Numbered from the stretch's first letter, positions 53,633 to 62,735 are shown. The stretch: 64,000 nt of DNA from Streptomyces sp. CB01881 (GCF_002953255.1 NZ_CP026498.1:8416872-8480871), one strand, 5' to 3'. Program-made: numbers and translations. The notes: generated from the sequence alone by a model not told the origin.

Positions 53633-55714
53633 ATGACGGATCCGATCGCCGCGTCCGACCGGAGCCCCGCGAGCGAGCCGGGCCCGCCGGAGGCCAGCGT
53701 CCCCAGGCTCTGGGTCCCGATCAGCGCCCTGCTGCTGGCGATGCTGCTCGCCGCGCTCGACCAGACCATCGTCTCCACGGCACTGCCCACCATCGTCAGC
53801 GACCTGGGCGGCCTGGAGCACCTCTCCTGGGTGGTCACCGCCTACATGCTCGCCTCGACCGCAGCCACCCCGCTCTGGGGCAAGCTCGGCGACATGTACG
53901 GCCGGAAGCGGTTCTTCCAGGCCTCGATCGTGATCTTCCTGCTGGGCTCGGTGCTCTGCGGCATCGCCCAGAACATGGGGGAACTGATCGCCTTCCGTGC
54001 CCTGCAGGGCCTCGGCGGCGGCGGGCTGATGGTGCTTTCGCAGGCCATCGTCGGTGACCTGGTCTCACCCCGGGACCGCGGCAAGTACCAGGGCCTCTTC
54101 GGCGCCGTCTTCGGCGTCACCAGCGTGCTCGGCCCGCTGCTCGGCGGTCTCTTCGTGGACAACCTCAGCTGGCGCTGGGTCTTCTACATCAACCTGCCGA
54201 TCGGCGTGGTCGCGCTGGTGGTGATCGCCGCCGTGCTGCACGGGACGGAGGTGAAGCGGCGGCACCGGATCGACTACCTGGGCACCGTGCTGATCGCCTC
54301 GGTGGCCACCTGCCTGGTGCTGATGACCTCCCTCGGCGGTACGACGTGGGAGTGGAGCTCCTGGCAGATCGTCGGCCTCGGTGTGCTGGGCCTCGTCCTG
54401 CTGGTCGCGTTCGTGCTGGTCGAGCGGGCCGCCGCCGAGCCGGTGCTGCCGTTGCGGCTGTTCCGCTCGCGGACGTTCAGCCTGGTCGCCGTCATCTCCT
54501 TCGTCGTCGGCTTCGCCATGTTCGGCGCGCTCACCTACCTGCCGACCTTCCTCCAGGTGGTCATGCAGGTCTCGCCGACCATGTCCGGCATCCACATGCT
54601 GCCGATGGTGCTCGGCATGCTGGTCACCTCGATCGGCTCCGGCCAGATCGTCGCCCGCACCGGCCACTACCGGATCTTCCCGATCGCCGGAACGGCCGTC
54701 ACCACCGTGGGCCTGCTGCTGCTCTCCCGGCTGGACGAGCACAGCAGCACCTTCGAGATGAGCTGCTACTTCCTCGTCTTCGGCCTCGGCCTGGGTCTGG
54801 TGATGCAGGTGCTGGTGCTGATCGTGCAGAACTCCGTCGGCTACCAGGACCTCGGCGTCGCCACCGCCGGCGCCACCTTCTTCCGCTCCATCGGGGCGTC
54901 CTTCGGCGTCTCCGTCTTCGGCACCGTCTTCGCGTCCGGGCTGAACGACCGGCTCCAGGACGCCCTCGCCGGGGTGCCGCTGCCGCCCGGCTTCAACCCC
55001 GGGGCGGTCACCTCCGACCCGCGCGTCATCGCCGGGCTCCCGCCCGACGTGCAGGACGGGATCTACCACGCGTACGCCGAGTCGATCACCCGGGTCTTCC
55101 TGTACGCGGTGCCGGTCGCCGTCGTCGCCTTCGTGCTCTCGCTCTTCCTGCGCGAGCAGAAGCTCCGCTCGACGGTCACCGCCCCCGACCTCAGCGAGTC
55201 GATCGGCCTCAACCCGGTCGAGCGGTCCTCCTTGGACGAGATCGCCCGCGCCCTCTCGGTGCTGAGTACCCGGGAGGCCCGCCGCGACCTCTTCCGGCGG
55301 ATCACCAAGGGCGCCGGACTGGACCTCAAACCGGCCTCCAGCTGGCTGCTGTTGCAGATGTACCACCACGGCTCGGTCGAGCCCGCGGAACTGGCCGAGC
55401 GGCGGATCGTCCCGATGGCGGTGATCGAGGAGGCCGTCCGCGAGGTCGAGGGCGGGGGGCTCGCCTCGCGCACCGGCGGTCTCCCGCTGCGGCTCACCGA
55501 ACCGGGCGAGGAGGCGGCGCTGAAGCTGGTGGCCGCCCGGCGGGAGCAGCTCTCCGAACTCCTCGGCGACTGGGACGAGAAGCAGTACGCGGACCTCGCC
55601 GACCTGCTGAACCGGCTCTCCTCCGCCCTCTGCGCCGACGAGCGCGACCGGCCGGACCGGCCGGACCTGGTCGAACCGGAGCGCCGGTACCACGCGGAGG
55701 GGCGCTCGTTCTGA
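53633..55714 (+). CDS. DHA2-family efflux transporter fused to a winged helix
   Basis: The 693-residue protein begins with the 14-helix EmrB/QacA drug:H+ antiporter: LDQTIVSTALPTIVSDLGGL (motif D1), GKLGDMYGRKRFF (motif A) and GLFGAVFGVTSVLGPLLGGL (motif C). After the last helix (about residue 510) there are some 180 soluble residues with EIARALSVLSTREARRDLFR, LLLQMYHHGSVEPAELAERR and RTGGLPLRLTEPGEEAALKL, a winged-helix/MarR-like arrangement. The ATG has GGAGACCCC before it. The C-terminal part could sense or bind DNA or partner proteins; a pump carrying its own regulator-like domain is uncommon. Confidence 0.88.
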   Translation: MTDPIAASDRSPASEPGPPEASVPRLWVPISALLLAMLLAALDQTIVSTALPTIVSDLGGLEHLSWVVTAYMLASTAATPLWGKLGDMYGRKRFFQASIVIFLLGSVLCGIAQNMGELIAFRALQGLGGGGLMVLSQAIVGDLVSPRDRGKYQGLFGAVFGVTSVLGPLLGGLFVDNLSWRWVFYINLPIGVVALVVIAAVLHGTEVKRRHRIDYLGTVLIASVATCLVLMTSLGGTTWEWSSWQIVGLGVLGLVLLVAFVLVERAAAEPVLPLRLFRSRTFSLVAVISFVVGFAMFGALTYLPTFLQVVMQVSPTMSGIHMLPMVLGMLVTSIGSGQIVARTGHYRIFPIAGTAVTTVGLLLLSRLDEHSSTFEMSCYFLVFGLGLGLVMQVLVLIVQNSVGYQDLGVATAGATFFRSIGASFGVSVFGTVFASGLNDRLQDALAGVPLPPGFNPGAVTSDPRVIAGLPPDVQDGIYHAYAESITRVFLYAVPVAVVAFVLSLFLREQKLRSTVTAPDLSESIGLNPVERSSLDEIARALSVLSTREARRDLFRRITKGAGLDLKPASSWLLLQMYHHGSVEPAELAERRIVPMAVIEEAVREVEGGGLASRTGGLPLRLTEPGEEAALKLVAARREQLSELLGDWDEKQYADLADLLNRLSSALCADERDRPDRPDLVEPERRYHAEGRSF

Positions 55715-55735
55715 GTGCGGCCGCCTCACCCCTGA

Positions 55736-55795
55736 GGGTGAACCGCCTTCAAGGTGAACCACCTTCAGGGCGAACCACCTTCAGGGCGAACCGAA
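55736..55795. repeat. 16-bp tandem repeat spanning the MarR stop codon
   Basis: GGGTGAACCGCCTTCA, AGGTGAACCACCTTCA and GGGCGAACCACCTTCA follow each other, with a partial fourth unit. The unit contains TCA-GGGCGAACC, that is the stop and last codons of the leftward MarR gene. Confidence 0.85.
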
Positions 55796-56272
55796 CCAGC
55801 GCGGGGTGTCGAAGCGGAACGGGTCGCCGGGGGCGAGTGCGCGCAGGTCCGACTCCAGGGCGCGTAGCCGCTCCTCGCCGAGCGTCTCGGACCACTGGAG
55901 CCGCAGCTCGTCGAAGATCCGGGCGGAGCGGACGAGGCAGTCGGTGCCGCGTGCGGTGAGCCTGACCACCTTGCGGCGGGCGTCGTCCGGGTCGCTGCCG
56001 CGCTCGACGTAGCCGAGCCGTTCGAGCTGCTCGACGGTCTTGCCGGCGGCCTGCTTGGAGACGCCCAGCCGGCGGCCGAGCTCGACGGCGGTCGTGCCGC
56101 CGGGACCGATGGCCTGGAAGACGAACCCGTGCATCGGGCGCAGGTCGGGGTGGCCCTCGCGGGCGATGCGCTCGTGCAGCTCGTCGATGATCACGCGGAA
56201 GGCGAGGAGGAGGCGGAGCGGCAGCTCGAAACCCGGGGGCGCGGAGTCGCTTGACAAGATGGACAACCTCAT
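55781..56272 (-). CDS. MarR-family regulator
   Basis: The 163-residue protein has a winged helix at about residues 45-105 (AIGPGGTTAVELGRRLGVSK, QAAGKTVEQLERLGYVERGS, DDARRKVVRLTARG). The ATG at 56272 lies inside an AT-rich operator-like region. It is divergent from a cupin gene (56317), with only 44 bp between, so both are probably repressed by this protein binding TGGACAA/TTGTCCA arms. Confidence 0.9.
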   Translation of the reverse strand: MRLSILSSDSAPPGFELPLRLLLAFRVIIDELHERIAREGHPDLRPMHGFVFQAIGPGGTTAVELGRRLGVSKQAAGKTVEQLERLGYVERGSDPDDARRKVVRLTARGTDCLVRSARIFDELRLQWSETLGEERLRALESDLRALAPGDPFRFDTPRWFGSP

Positions 56273-56316
56273 TGACTATATAGACAACTTGATTGTCCAT
56301 TGTAGGGGGTTCGCGC
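56251..56316. promoter_or_regulatory. MarR/cupin divergent promoter and operator
   Basis: The inverted arms TGGACAA (56260-56266) and TTGTCCA (56293-56299) are exact complements 26 bp apart. TTGACA (56251-56256) and GACTAT/TATATA (56274-56282) give a good plus-strand promoter for the cupin gene within the same region. The stretch is very AT-rich for this genome. Confidence 0.7.
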
Positions 56317-56694
56317 ATGACCGTCATCCGCAGCACCGAAGCCCGTCGCACCGAGACGCCCAACGCCGTGATGACCACCCTCGCCTCGCCCACCCAGGGC
56401 GGCACCACCAACTCCCTGTGGCGGGTCGAGATGAAGGAGGGCGGGCAGGGCCCGCTGCACGTCTTCGACGCCGAGCAGATCTGGACGGTCGTGTCCGGCG
56501 GCGCGACCGTCGAACTGGGTGACGACACCCTCGCCGTGGCGGCCGGTGACACCGTCGTCCTGCCGGCCGGGGTGGCGCGCCGGATCACCGCCGAGGCCGC
56601 CTTCAGCGCCGTCGTCACCGCGCCGGGCGGCGCCCGGGTGTTCAAGGTGGGCGACCCGGAGGAGGACCGCTTCACCCCGGGGTGGATCGCCTGA
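56317..56694 (+). CDS. Cupin-domain protein
   Basis: The 125-residue single-domain cupin has motif 1 (GPLHVFDAEQIWTVVSGGAT, where H and E positions bind metal) and motif 2 (AAGDTVVLPAGVARRITAEA), which together form the small beta barrel. The ATG at 56317 follows the GTAGGGGG leader. It is controlled by the divergent MarR gene. Possible roles are a small-molecule sensor or enzyme in a stress response; no substrate can be named. The last codons and stop are duplicated 62 bp downstream. Confidence 0.85.
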   Translation: MTVIRSTEARRTETPNAVMTTLASPTQGGTTNSLWRVEMKEGGQGPLHVFDAEQIWTVVSGGATVELGDDTLAVAAGDTVVLPAGVARRITAEAAFSAVVTAPGGARVFKVGDPEEDRFTPGWIA

Positions 56695-56763
56695 CCTCCG
56701 CCGGCCTCCGCCCGACCTCCACGGATCTCGGCGCTTCACCCCGGGGTGGATCGCCCGACCTCC
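56669..56763. repeat. 62-bp duplication of the cupin gene end
   Basis: CTTCACCCCGGGGTGGATCG (56670 on) recurs at 56732, and the flanking GCC(T/C)GACCTCCGC also matches. The copies carry the cupin stop region; the spacer has further GACCTCC units. The 180 bp up to the next gene hold nothing else. Confidence 0.75.
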
Positions 56764-56875
56764 GCAGATCTCCGCCCGACCTTGGTCCGCCCGGTGGTGT
56801 GTGGTGTAGCAGACTGCTGCTGACACACATCAGAACCGGGGCCCGCACGGGCCGCGGTGGACGAGGAGGTGCGGC

Positions 56876-57208
56876 GTGTCCGTCGTGAAGATCAACGTGC
56901 TGACCGTTCCGGCCGAACAGCGTGAGGTGCTGGAGAAGCGCTTCGCCTCCCGGGCCGGGGCCGTCGAGAACTCGGACGGCTTCGAGTGGTTCGAGCTGCT
57001 CCGCCCGGTCGAGGGCACCGACAGCTACCTCGTCTACACCCGTTGGCGCAGCGAGGAGGACTTCAAGGCCTGGATGGAGGGCCCCATGCAGGCCGCCCAT
57101 CGCCAGGGCCCGCCGCCCGCCGAGGGCGAGGCCCCGCAGCGCCCCGCGGCGACCGGCTCCACCCTGTGGTCCTTCGAGGTCGTCCAGTCGGCCGGCCCGA
57201 AGGCCTAG
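56876..57208 (+). CDS. MhuD/IsdG-like haem-degrading monooxygenase
   Basis: The 110-residue protein starts VVKINVLTVPAEQREVLEKR and continues VENSDGFEWFELLRPVEGTD and YLVYTRWRSEEDFKAWMEGP with AAHRQG. This lines up along its whole length with mycobacterial MhuD as I recall it, including the Asn in KIN, the Trp in TRW and the His in AAH, the residues that hold haem and split it. GTG start with GGAGGTG upstream. It probably breaks down haem for iron recovery. The alternative is a general antibiotic-biosynthesis-type monooxygenase. Confidence 0.85.
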   Translation: MSVVKINVLTVPAEQREVLEKRFASRAGAVENSDGFEWFELLRPVEGTDSYLVYTRWRSEEDFKAWMEGPMQAAHRQGPPPAEGEAPQRPAATGSTLWSFEVVQSAGPKA

Positions 57209-57246
57209 TTCGGCCCGAAGGCTTAATCCGGCCCGTTCTCCGCGGG

Positions 57247-57271
57247 CCCCGACCGGACGCACCGGTCGGGG
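57247..57271 (+). terminator. Terminator after the monooxygenase gene
   Basis: A perfect 10-bp stem CCCCGACCGG/CCGGTCGGGG with a five-base loop lies 38 bp after the stop. Confidence 0.7.
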
Positions 57272-57325
57272 GCTGCGGAGGTCGCCACACCGCGGCCGCC
57301 GCATCCGGCGCCGCGCCTGCTCGGC

Positions 57326-57360
57326 CTTCGGTCCCCTCCCCGGCGGGGTGGGGACCGAAG
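57326..57360. terminator. Rho-independent terminator with T-run
   Basis: An 11-bp perfect stem CTTCGGTCCCC/GGGGACCGAAG is followed by TGTTTTTCG on the plus strand. It lies between converging genes, ahead of the methyltransferase stop. Confidence 0.85.
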
Positions 57361-57389
57361 TGTTTTTCGATTTCGCTCGGCGTGATGCC

Positions 57390-58169
57390 TCACAGCCGCC
57401 GAACGCGCAGCACGCCGGTCAGCATCGGGAGGGTGAACTCGCCGTGGGCGGTGTCCGGTTCACCCGCGAGGTAGGCGAGGACCCGGCCGAGCGCGGCCTC
57501 CCGTTCCCGCTCCGGCATGACCAGCATCCCCGCCCTCGTCGCGAGGGTCGCGACGAGGGACTCGGCGGTACGGCGCTGCCCGTGCGGGAACTCGGCCTGC
57601 TCCGGTGAGCCGAACCGGGCGGCCGCGTCCGTCCTGGGAAGGTGCATCCCAGCGGTCTCGGCGCGCCAACTGGCGGGCGTGTCGCGCGGGCCGATGGCCT
57701 CGACCGGGCTGACCCGGGTGAGCCCGGCGACCCACTCGACCCGGTCGTCCAGGAGGTTCCACAGGCCGGCCAGGACGCCGCCGGGTGCCAGGACCCTGGC
57801 GATCTCCGGTCCCGCGACCGCCATGTCGAACCAGTGCATGGCGTTGCCGGCCAGCACGACGTCGACGGACGCGTCCGGCAGCGGGATCGCCTCGGCGCTG
57901 CCCTGCAGGGCACGGACCGCCGGCAGTCCGCGGCGCAGTTCGGCCAGCATCGCGGGGTCGGGCTCGACCGCCGTGACCTCGGCGCCCGCCGCGACCAGCG
58001 TGGCGGTGAGCTTGCCGGTTCCGGCGCCGAGGTCGAGCACCCGGAGGCCGGGCGCGGGTTCGATCGCCCAACGCACCGCGGCCTGCGCGTAGTCCGGGCG
58101 GTGTTCGGCGTACGCACCCGCCGCCGTGCCGAACGACGAACTGAGGAGTAAGTGATCGTCCCGTTTCAT
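57390..58169 (-). CDS. Class I SAM-dependent methyltransferase
   Basis: The 259-residue protein shows motif I VLDLGAGTGKLTATLVAAGA (about residues 44-63), motif II VTAVEPDP and motif III-like IPLPDASVDVVLAGNAMHWF. This is the Methyltransf_11 pattern of small-molecule or unknown-substrate enzymes. The start at 58169 gives MKRDDHLLLSSSFGTAAGAY, the family's usual beginning; longer frames have no support. No operon partner is visible. Confidence 0.9.
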   Translation of the reverse strand: MKRDDHLLLSSSFGTAAGAYAEHRPDYAQAAVRWAIEPAPGLRVLDLGAGTGKLTATLVAAGAEVTAVEPDPAMLAELRRGLPAVRALQGSAEAIPLPDASVDVVLAGNAMHWFDMAVAGPEIARVLAPGGVLAGLWNLLDDRVEWVAGLTRVSPVEAIGPRDTPASWRAETAGMHLPRTDAAARFGSPEQAEFPHGQRRTAESLVATLATRAGMLVMPEREREAALGRVLAYLAGEPDTAHGEFTLPMLTGVLRVRRL

Positions 58170-58314
58170 GCGATCACCGTATCCGTGCCACTGTCGGCCG
58201 ACCACCCCTCCTCGCCGCCTCCGCACCACTTCGACGGCGGCCGCCCGACGGCGCAACCACACGTCTCCGGACCCGGGGCGCCGGACGGTTCCGGGGCCCG
58301 GGGCGCCGGACGGG

Positions 58315-58920
58315 TCACCGGCCCGCGACGTACGGGCGGTCGCGACGGGCGTCGTGGAGGACCGCGGCCCACCAGTGCAGTTGGTCGAGCAGGACCTTGG
58401 CCGAGCCCTCCGGCTCCTCCGGGGCGACGAGGGTGCCGTCCGGCGAGAAGAGCAGGTAGTAGCGGGGGAAGGAGACGTACTCCCGGACGGTGTGGGCGTG
58501 CAACTCGTTGAACACCTGGCGAAGTTGCTCGATCGCCAGCAGGCCGCCGCTGGCTCCGCTGTAGCCGACGAAGCCGATCGGCTTGGCCTGCCACTCGGTG
58601 TAGTGCCAGTCGATGGCGGCCTTCAGGGCGGCCGGGAAGCTGCGGTTGTAGTCGGGCGTCACCACGACGACCGCGTCGGCGGCCCTGAGCCGCCGGGTCA
58701 GCTCGGCCATCCCGGCGGGGCGGGGCAGGTCGGGCTGCATCGCCGGTGACACGGAGGGCAGTTCGAGCGGGATGTCGAAGTCCGCCAGGTCGATCAGGTC
58801 GACGGCGAACTCGCCGTGCCGCCCGGCCTGTTCGGTGAACCAGTTCGCCACCACCGGGCCGAAGCGGCCGTCCCGGACACTGCCGACCAGCACTGCGAGG
58901 TTGAGTCGTTCATTGGACAT
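58315..58920 (-). CDS. NADPH-dependent FMN reductase
   Basis: The 201-residue flavodoxin-like protein has LAVLVGSVRDGRFG (FMN phosphate loop, residues 8-21), VVVVTPDYNRSFPAALKAAI (about 84-103) and GFVGYSGASGG, the classical family motifs. It probably reduces FMN, quinones or chromate-type electrophiles in the cytoplasm. It is divergent from an XRE-type regulator (59067), with 146 bp between, and is its likely target. Confidence 0.92.
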   Translation of the reverse strand: MSNERLNLAVLVGSVRDGRFGPVVANWFTEQAGRHGEFAVDLIDLADFDIPLELPSVSPAMQPDLPRPAGMAELTRRLRAADAVVVVTPDYNRSFPAALKAAIDWHYTEWQAKPIGFVGYSGASGGLLAIEQLRQVFNELHAHTVREYVSFPRYYLLFSPDGTLVAPEEPEGSAKVLLDQLHWWAAVLHDARRDRPYVAGR

Positions 58921-59066
58921 GGGGGTGCTCCGTGGGTTGTCGGGTGGCCCGGGGCGGGCCGGACGACTCCAATCTGCCGGGCGGGATGATCCGGGAGGGA
59001 GACCGGCCGGAGAGTGGTAGTGGCAGGGCCACGATCCGCTCCGGGCCCGGGTGTTACGTTCGGCGG

Positions 59067-59915
59067 GTGAGCGACAACGAGCTGGGCCTCTTCCTCCGCC
59101 TCCGCCGTGAGGCCGTCACGCCGGCCGAGGTGGGGCTGCCCGTCGGGCCGCGCCGGCGCACGCCCGGACTGCGTCGCGCGGAGCTGGCGACGATCGCCGG
59201 GGTCAGCATCGAGTACGTCACCAGGCTGGAACAGGGGCGGGACCGGCGGCCGTCACCTCCGGTGCTGTCGGCGCTGGCGGCCGCGCTGCGGCTCACCGCC
59301 GCCGAGCGGGTGCACCTGCACCGGCTCGTCAAGGGCGCCGATCCGGGCTTCAGTTGTACGGGAGGCGCCGGGCCGAACCGGGTGGTCCGGCCGACCGTGC
59401 AGGCCCTGCTGGACCGCCTGGAACCGGCGCCCGCCCTGGTGTTGAACAGACTGAGCGAGATCCTGGCCTGCACGGAGGGCTACCGGCGGCTGGCCGGGCC
59501 GGTCGGACTGCTGGACGGCAGGCGGCCGAGCCTCGCACGGTTCGTCTTCACCGATCCGCGGGCGCGCGCGGCCTATCCGGACTGGGACCGGGTCGCCGAC
59601 GAGCAGGTCGCCGCCATCAAGCAGGGCCCGGGCCGTTCGGACGCCCATGTCGGCGCGCTGATGGACGAGTTGACCGTCTCGTGCGGAGCGGAGTTCTCCG
59701 GCAGGCTGGAGTCCGTGCCCGGACTGCCGCGGGCGAACGGGCTCACCCGGGTCGTCCACCCGGAGGCGGGGGAGCTGCGGCTCGCCTACGAGACGCTCGA
59801 ACTGCCCGCCGACGACGACCAGCGGCTCGTCGTCCACCTCCCGGCCGACGACGCGACCGCCGCCGCGCTCGACCGCCTCACCGGCCGCCGCCCGGGCGCC
59901 CTGCGGGCGGTCTGA
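59067..59915 (+). CDS. XRE-family regulator with MmyB-like ligand domain
   Basis: The 282-residue protein has a helix-turn-helix at about 5-70 (LRRAELATIAGVSIEYVTRL, EQGRDRRPSPPVLSALAAAL) and the MmyB-like PAS-type domain from about 105 (ALVLNRLSEILACTEGYRRL, then LVVHLPADDATAAALDRL). GTG at 59067 is the first sensible start. The divergent FMN reductase gene is the likely target; such regulators commonly control a neighbouring oxidoreductase. Confidence 0.9.
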   Translation: MSDNELGLFLRLRREAVTPAEVGLPVGPRRRTPGLRRAELATIAGVSIEYVTRLEQGRDRRPSPPVLSALAAALRLTAAERVHLHRLVKGADPGFSCTGGAGPNRVVRPTVQALLDRLEPAPALVLNRLSEILACTEGYRRLAGPVGLLDGRRPSLARFVFTDPRARAAYPDWDRVADEQVAAIKQGPGRSDAHVGALMDELTVSCGAEFSGRLESVPGLPRANGLTRVVHPEAGELRLAYETLELPADDDQRLVVHLPADDATAAALDRLTGRRPGALRAV

Positions 59916-60203
59916 GGGACGCGGCGAAGCCTGGCGGCGGCCACGGAGTGCTGCGGGCAAGGGCTTGCTGCGGCCACGGACTGCTGTGGCTTCCGCCGGT
60001 ACTGCGGCGGCTCCTGCTGCCTCAGCGCCCCGCCCAGCGTGTTCGGCGACAGCCCCCATCCCGGGTGCGATCCGTTCGAGGGTCGTGCCGGTACGCCACC
60101 GCTGTGGACCTCCTGTCACTGCGGCGTCGAGAGCAGGAGCCTTCTCCTTGCCCGGACACCGGAGTTGGCGGTCCGGTTGCAGTCCCCGGGGGCGGTCACG
60201 TCC
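59916..60203. other. Intergenic stretch, no gene seen
   Basis: About 290 bp between converging genes. It has CTGCGGC and GGCCACGGA repeats around 59930-60010 and no supported coding frame or clear terminator. Confidence 0.5.
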
Positions 60204-62735
60204 CTACGGTGCCTCCCCGGGCGGGCGGAACTCCACCGGGGCGGCGAACGCGGCGCGGCGGCTCGCCCGGCGCAGGGCGCGCAGGAGGGGGGTGCCGAGG
60301 CCGAGGCAGAGGACCACGGTGAGGGCGGCGCGGGGGAGGTCCCAGCCGAGCGAGGTGGTGAGGCAGTAGGCGGCGAAGCGGACCAGGTTGGCGGAGACCG
60401 GGTCGCCGGGGACGAAGGAGATCGAGCTCGCCAGACCGGCGATGTAGGGCCAGCCCTGGAGGTTCATGACCGTGCCGTAGAGGACGGAGGCCACCGCCCC
60501 GTACCCGGCCAGCAGGGCGAGTTCGCGGCGGCCGCGCAGGGTGGCGGGGCCCGGGAGCAGACCGGCGCCGAGGCAGACCCAGCCCATGGCGAGCATCTGG
60601 AACGGCAGCCAGGGCCCCACCCCGCCGGTCAGCAGGGCGGAGGCGAACATCGAGAGCGAGCCGAGCACGAAGCCGAAGCCCGGGCCGAGCACCCGTCCGG
60701 ACAGCACCATGAGGAAGAACATCGGCTCCAGCCCGGCCGTGCCGGCGCCGAGCGGGCGCAGGGCCGCTCCCGCGGCGGCCAGCACGCCGAGCAGGGCGAC
60801 CGACTTGGCGTCCAGGCCGGGAGCGCCGCCGCCCGCCGTGCGGCCCTCGGAGATCTGGGCGACCACGACGGCGAGCAGCAGCGGCAGGAGCAGGGCGAAC
60901 AGCCAGGGGGCGTCGGTCGCGTGGCCGACCAGCGCGGAGTCGGTCGCGGCGAGCAGCGGCCAGCCGAAGGCGGCCACGCCGACCAGGGAGGTGAGGAGCA
61001 GCGTCGCGACCGAGCGGCGGCCCAGGGGGACGGGGCGACCGAGGGGGAGGGGGCTGCCGAGCGGGAGGGGGCCGGGGGGAGGGGCCGGGCTGCCGGGAGG
61101 GACGGGGCCGTCGGGAGGGGTCGGGCGGCTCATCCGGCGCTCCCGGGCCCGCTCGACCTGGTGGACGGTGAGCCAGGGTGAGGGGGTGAGGATCTTGGCG
61201 ACCTGCGGGGCGAACGCGGGCGAGGAGACCACCACTTCGGGCGTCGGACCGTCCGCGACGATCTCGCCATCGGCCAGGATCACCGTGCGGTGGGCGAGTT
61301 CGGCGGCCAGTTCCACGTCGTGGGTGGCGAGCAGGACGGCGTGGCCGTCGGCGGCGAGCGCGCGCAGGATCTCGACCAGGCGGGACTTGGCGGCGTAGTC
61401 GAGGCCGCGGGTCGGCTCGTCGAGCAGCAGGAGCGGGGGCCGGGCGGTGAGGACGACGGCCAGGGCCAGGGTGAGCCGCTGGCCCTCGGAGAGGTCGCGC
61501 GGGTGGGTGGTGTCGGCGATGCCGGGCAGCAGCCGTTCGACCAGGGCGCGGCAGGTGCCGGGGGCGGCGCCCGCGTCGGCGTCGGCGGCGGCGCACTCGG
61601 CGGTGACGCTCTCCCCGTAGAGCAGGTCGCGCGGGTCCTGGGGGACGAGCCCGACCTGGCGGATCAGGTCGGCGGGCCGGCTGCGGTGCGGGGTGAGCCC
61701 GCCGACCCGGGCGCTGCCGGCGGCAGGCGTGTGCAGGCCGACCAAGGCGCCGAGCAGGGTCGACTTGCCGGCGCCGTTGCGGCCCATGAGCGCGGTGATC
61801 TCGCCGGGGTGGAGGGCGAGGTCCACGCCGCGCAGGGCGGGGACGGGGCCGCGCCTGACGGCGAGGCGCCCGGTCTCGGCGACGGGCGCACCGGTGGGCG
61901 CGGGAGTGGCGTCCGGGTGCAGGCCGTCGAGCCGGGTGCGGAGGCCGGCCGCCTTGCGGCGGGCGTCGCGGACGGAGAGCGGCAGCGGGTCCCAGCCGGC
62001 GAGCCGGCCGAGGCCGACCACGGGCGGGTGGACGGGCGAGTGCGCCATCGCGTCGGCGGGTTCGCCGAGGACGGGTGGCGCGCCGGGGGTCAGCAACAGG
62101 ACCTGGTCGGCGTACTGGACGACCCGCTCCAGCCGGTGTTCGGCCATCAGCACGGTGGTGCCGAGGTCGTGGACCAGCCGTTGCAGCACGGCCAGCACCT
62201 CCTCGGCGGCGCCCGGGTCGAGCGCGGAGGTGGGCTCGTCCAGGACCAGCACGCGCGGGTGGACGGTGAGCACCGAGCCGATCGCGACGCGCTGCTGCTG
62301 GCCGCCGGACAGGGAGCCGAGGGCGCGGTCACGGAGGTCGGCGAGGCCGAGCAGGTCGAGCGTCTCCTCGACCCGGCGGCGCATCACGTCCGGGGCGAGG
62401 CCCAACGACTCCATGCCGTAGGCGAGTTCGTCCTCGACCGTGTCGGTGACGAAGTGCGCCAGCGGGTCCTGGCCCACCGTGCCGACCAGATCGGCGAGTT
62501 CACGAGGCCGGTGCTCGCGGGTGTCGCGCCCGCCGACGGTGACCCGGCCGTGCAGCACGCCGCCGGTGAAGTGCGGGACGAGGCCGCTGACCGTGCCCAG
62601 GAGGGTGGACTTGCCGGAGCCCGACGGGCCGACCAGCAGGCAGAGTTCGCCCTCGGGGATCGTCAGGTCGACACCGCTCAGGGCGGGGGCCGCGGCGTCG
62701 GAGTACTGGACGGAGACCTGGTCGAAGGTGATCAC
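60204..62735 (-). CDS. ECF transporter: fused ATPase, ATPase and S component
   Basis: The 843-residue protein carries three modules. ATPase 1 is about 1-240: Walker A GPSGSGKST, signature LSGGQQQR and Walker B VLVLDEPTS. ATPase 2 is about 288-520: GRNGAGKST, signature LSEGQRLTLA and LLLLDEPTRGLD. After a Pro/Leu-rich linker with PLPLGSPLPLGR repeats comes a membrane domain of about 240 residues (MFFLMVLSGRVLGPGFGFVL, then LPFQMLAMGWVCLGAGLLPG), the pattern of an ECF S component. The GTG at 62735 has GGAGGG. With the EcfT gene upstream it makes a complete energy-coupling importer. The substrate (a vitamin or metal chelate) is not identifiable. Confidence 0.9.
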   Translation of the reverse strand: MITFDQVSVQYSDAAAPALSGVDLTIPEGELCLLVGPSGSGKSTLLGTVSGLVPHFTGGVLHGRVTVGGRDTREHRPRELADLVGTVGQDPLAHFVTDTVEDELAYGMESLGLAPDVMRRRVEETLDLLGLADLRDRALGSLSGGQQQRVAIGSVLTVHPRVLVLDEPTSALDPGAAEEVLAVLQRLVHDLGTTVLMAEHRLERVVQYADQVLLLTPGAPPVLGEPADAMAHSPVHPPVVGLGRLAGWDPLPLSVRDARRKAAGLRTRLDGLHPDATPAPTGAPVAETGRLAVRRGPVPALRGVDLALHPGEITALMGRNGAGKSTLLGALVGLHTPAAGSARVGGLTPHRSRPADLIRQVGLVPQDPRDLLYGESVTAECAAADADAGAAPGTCRALVERLLPGIADTTHPRDLSEGQRLTLALAVVLTARPPLLLLDEPTRGLDYAAKSRLVEILRALAADGHAVLLATHDVELAAELAHRTVILADGEIVADGPTPEVVVSSPAFAPQVAKILTPSPWLTVHQVERARERRMSRPTPPDGPVPPGSPAPPPGPLPLGSPLPLGRPVPLGRRSVATLLLTSLVGVAAFGWPLLAATDSALVGHATDAPWLFALLLPLLLAVVVAQISEGRTAGGGAPGLDAKSVALLGVLAAAGAALRPLGAGTAGLEPMFFLMVLSGRVLGPGFGFVLGSLSMFASALLTGGVGPWLPFQMLAMGWVCLGAGLLPGPATLRGRRELALLAGYGAVASVLYGTVMNLQGWPYIAGLASSISFVPGDPVSANLVRFAAYCLTTSLGWDLPRAALTVVLCLGLGTPLLRALRRASRRAAFAAPVEFRPPGEAP

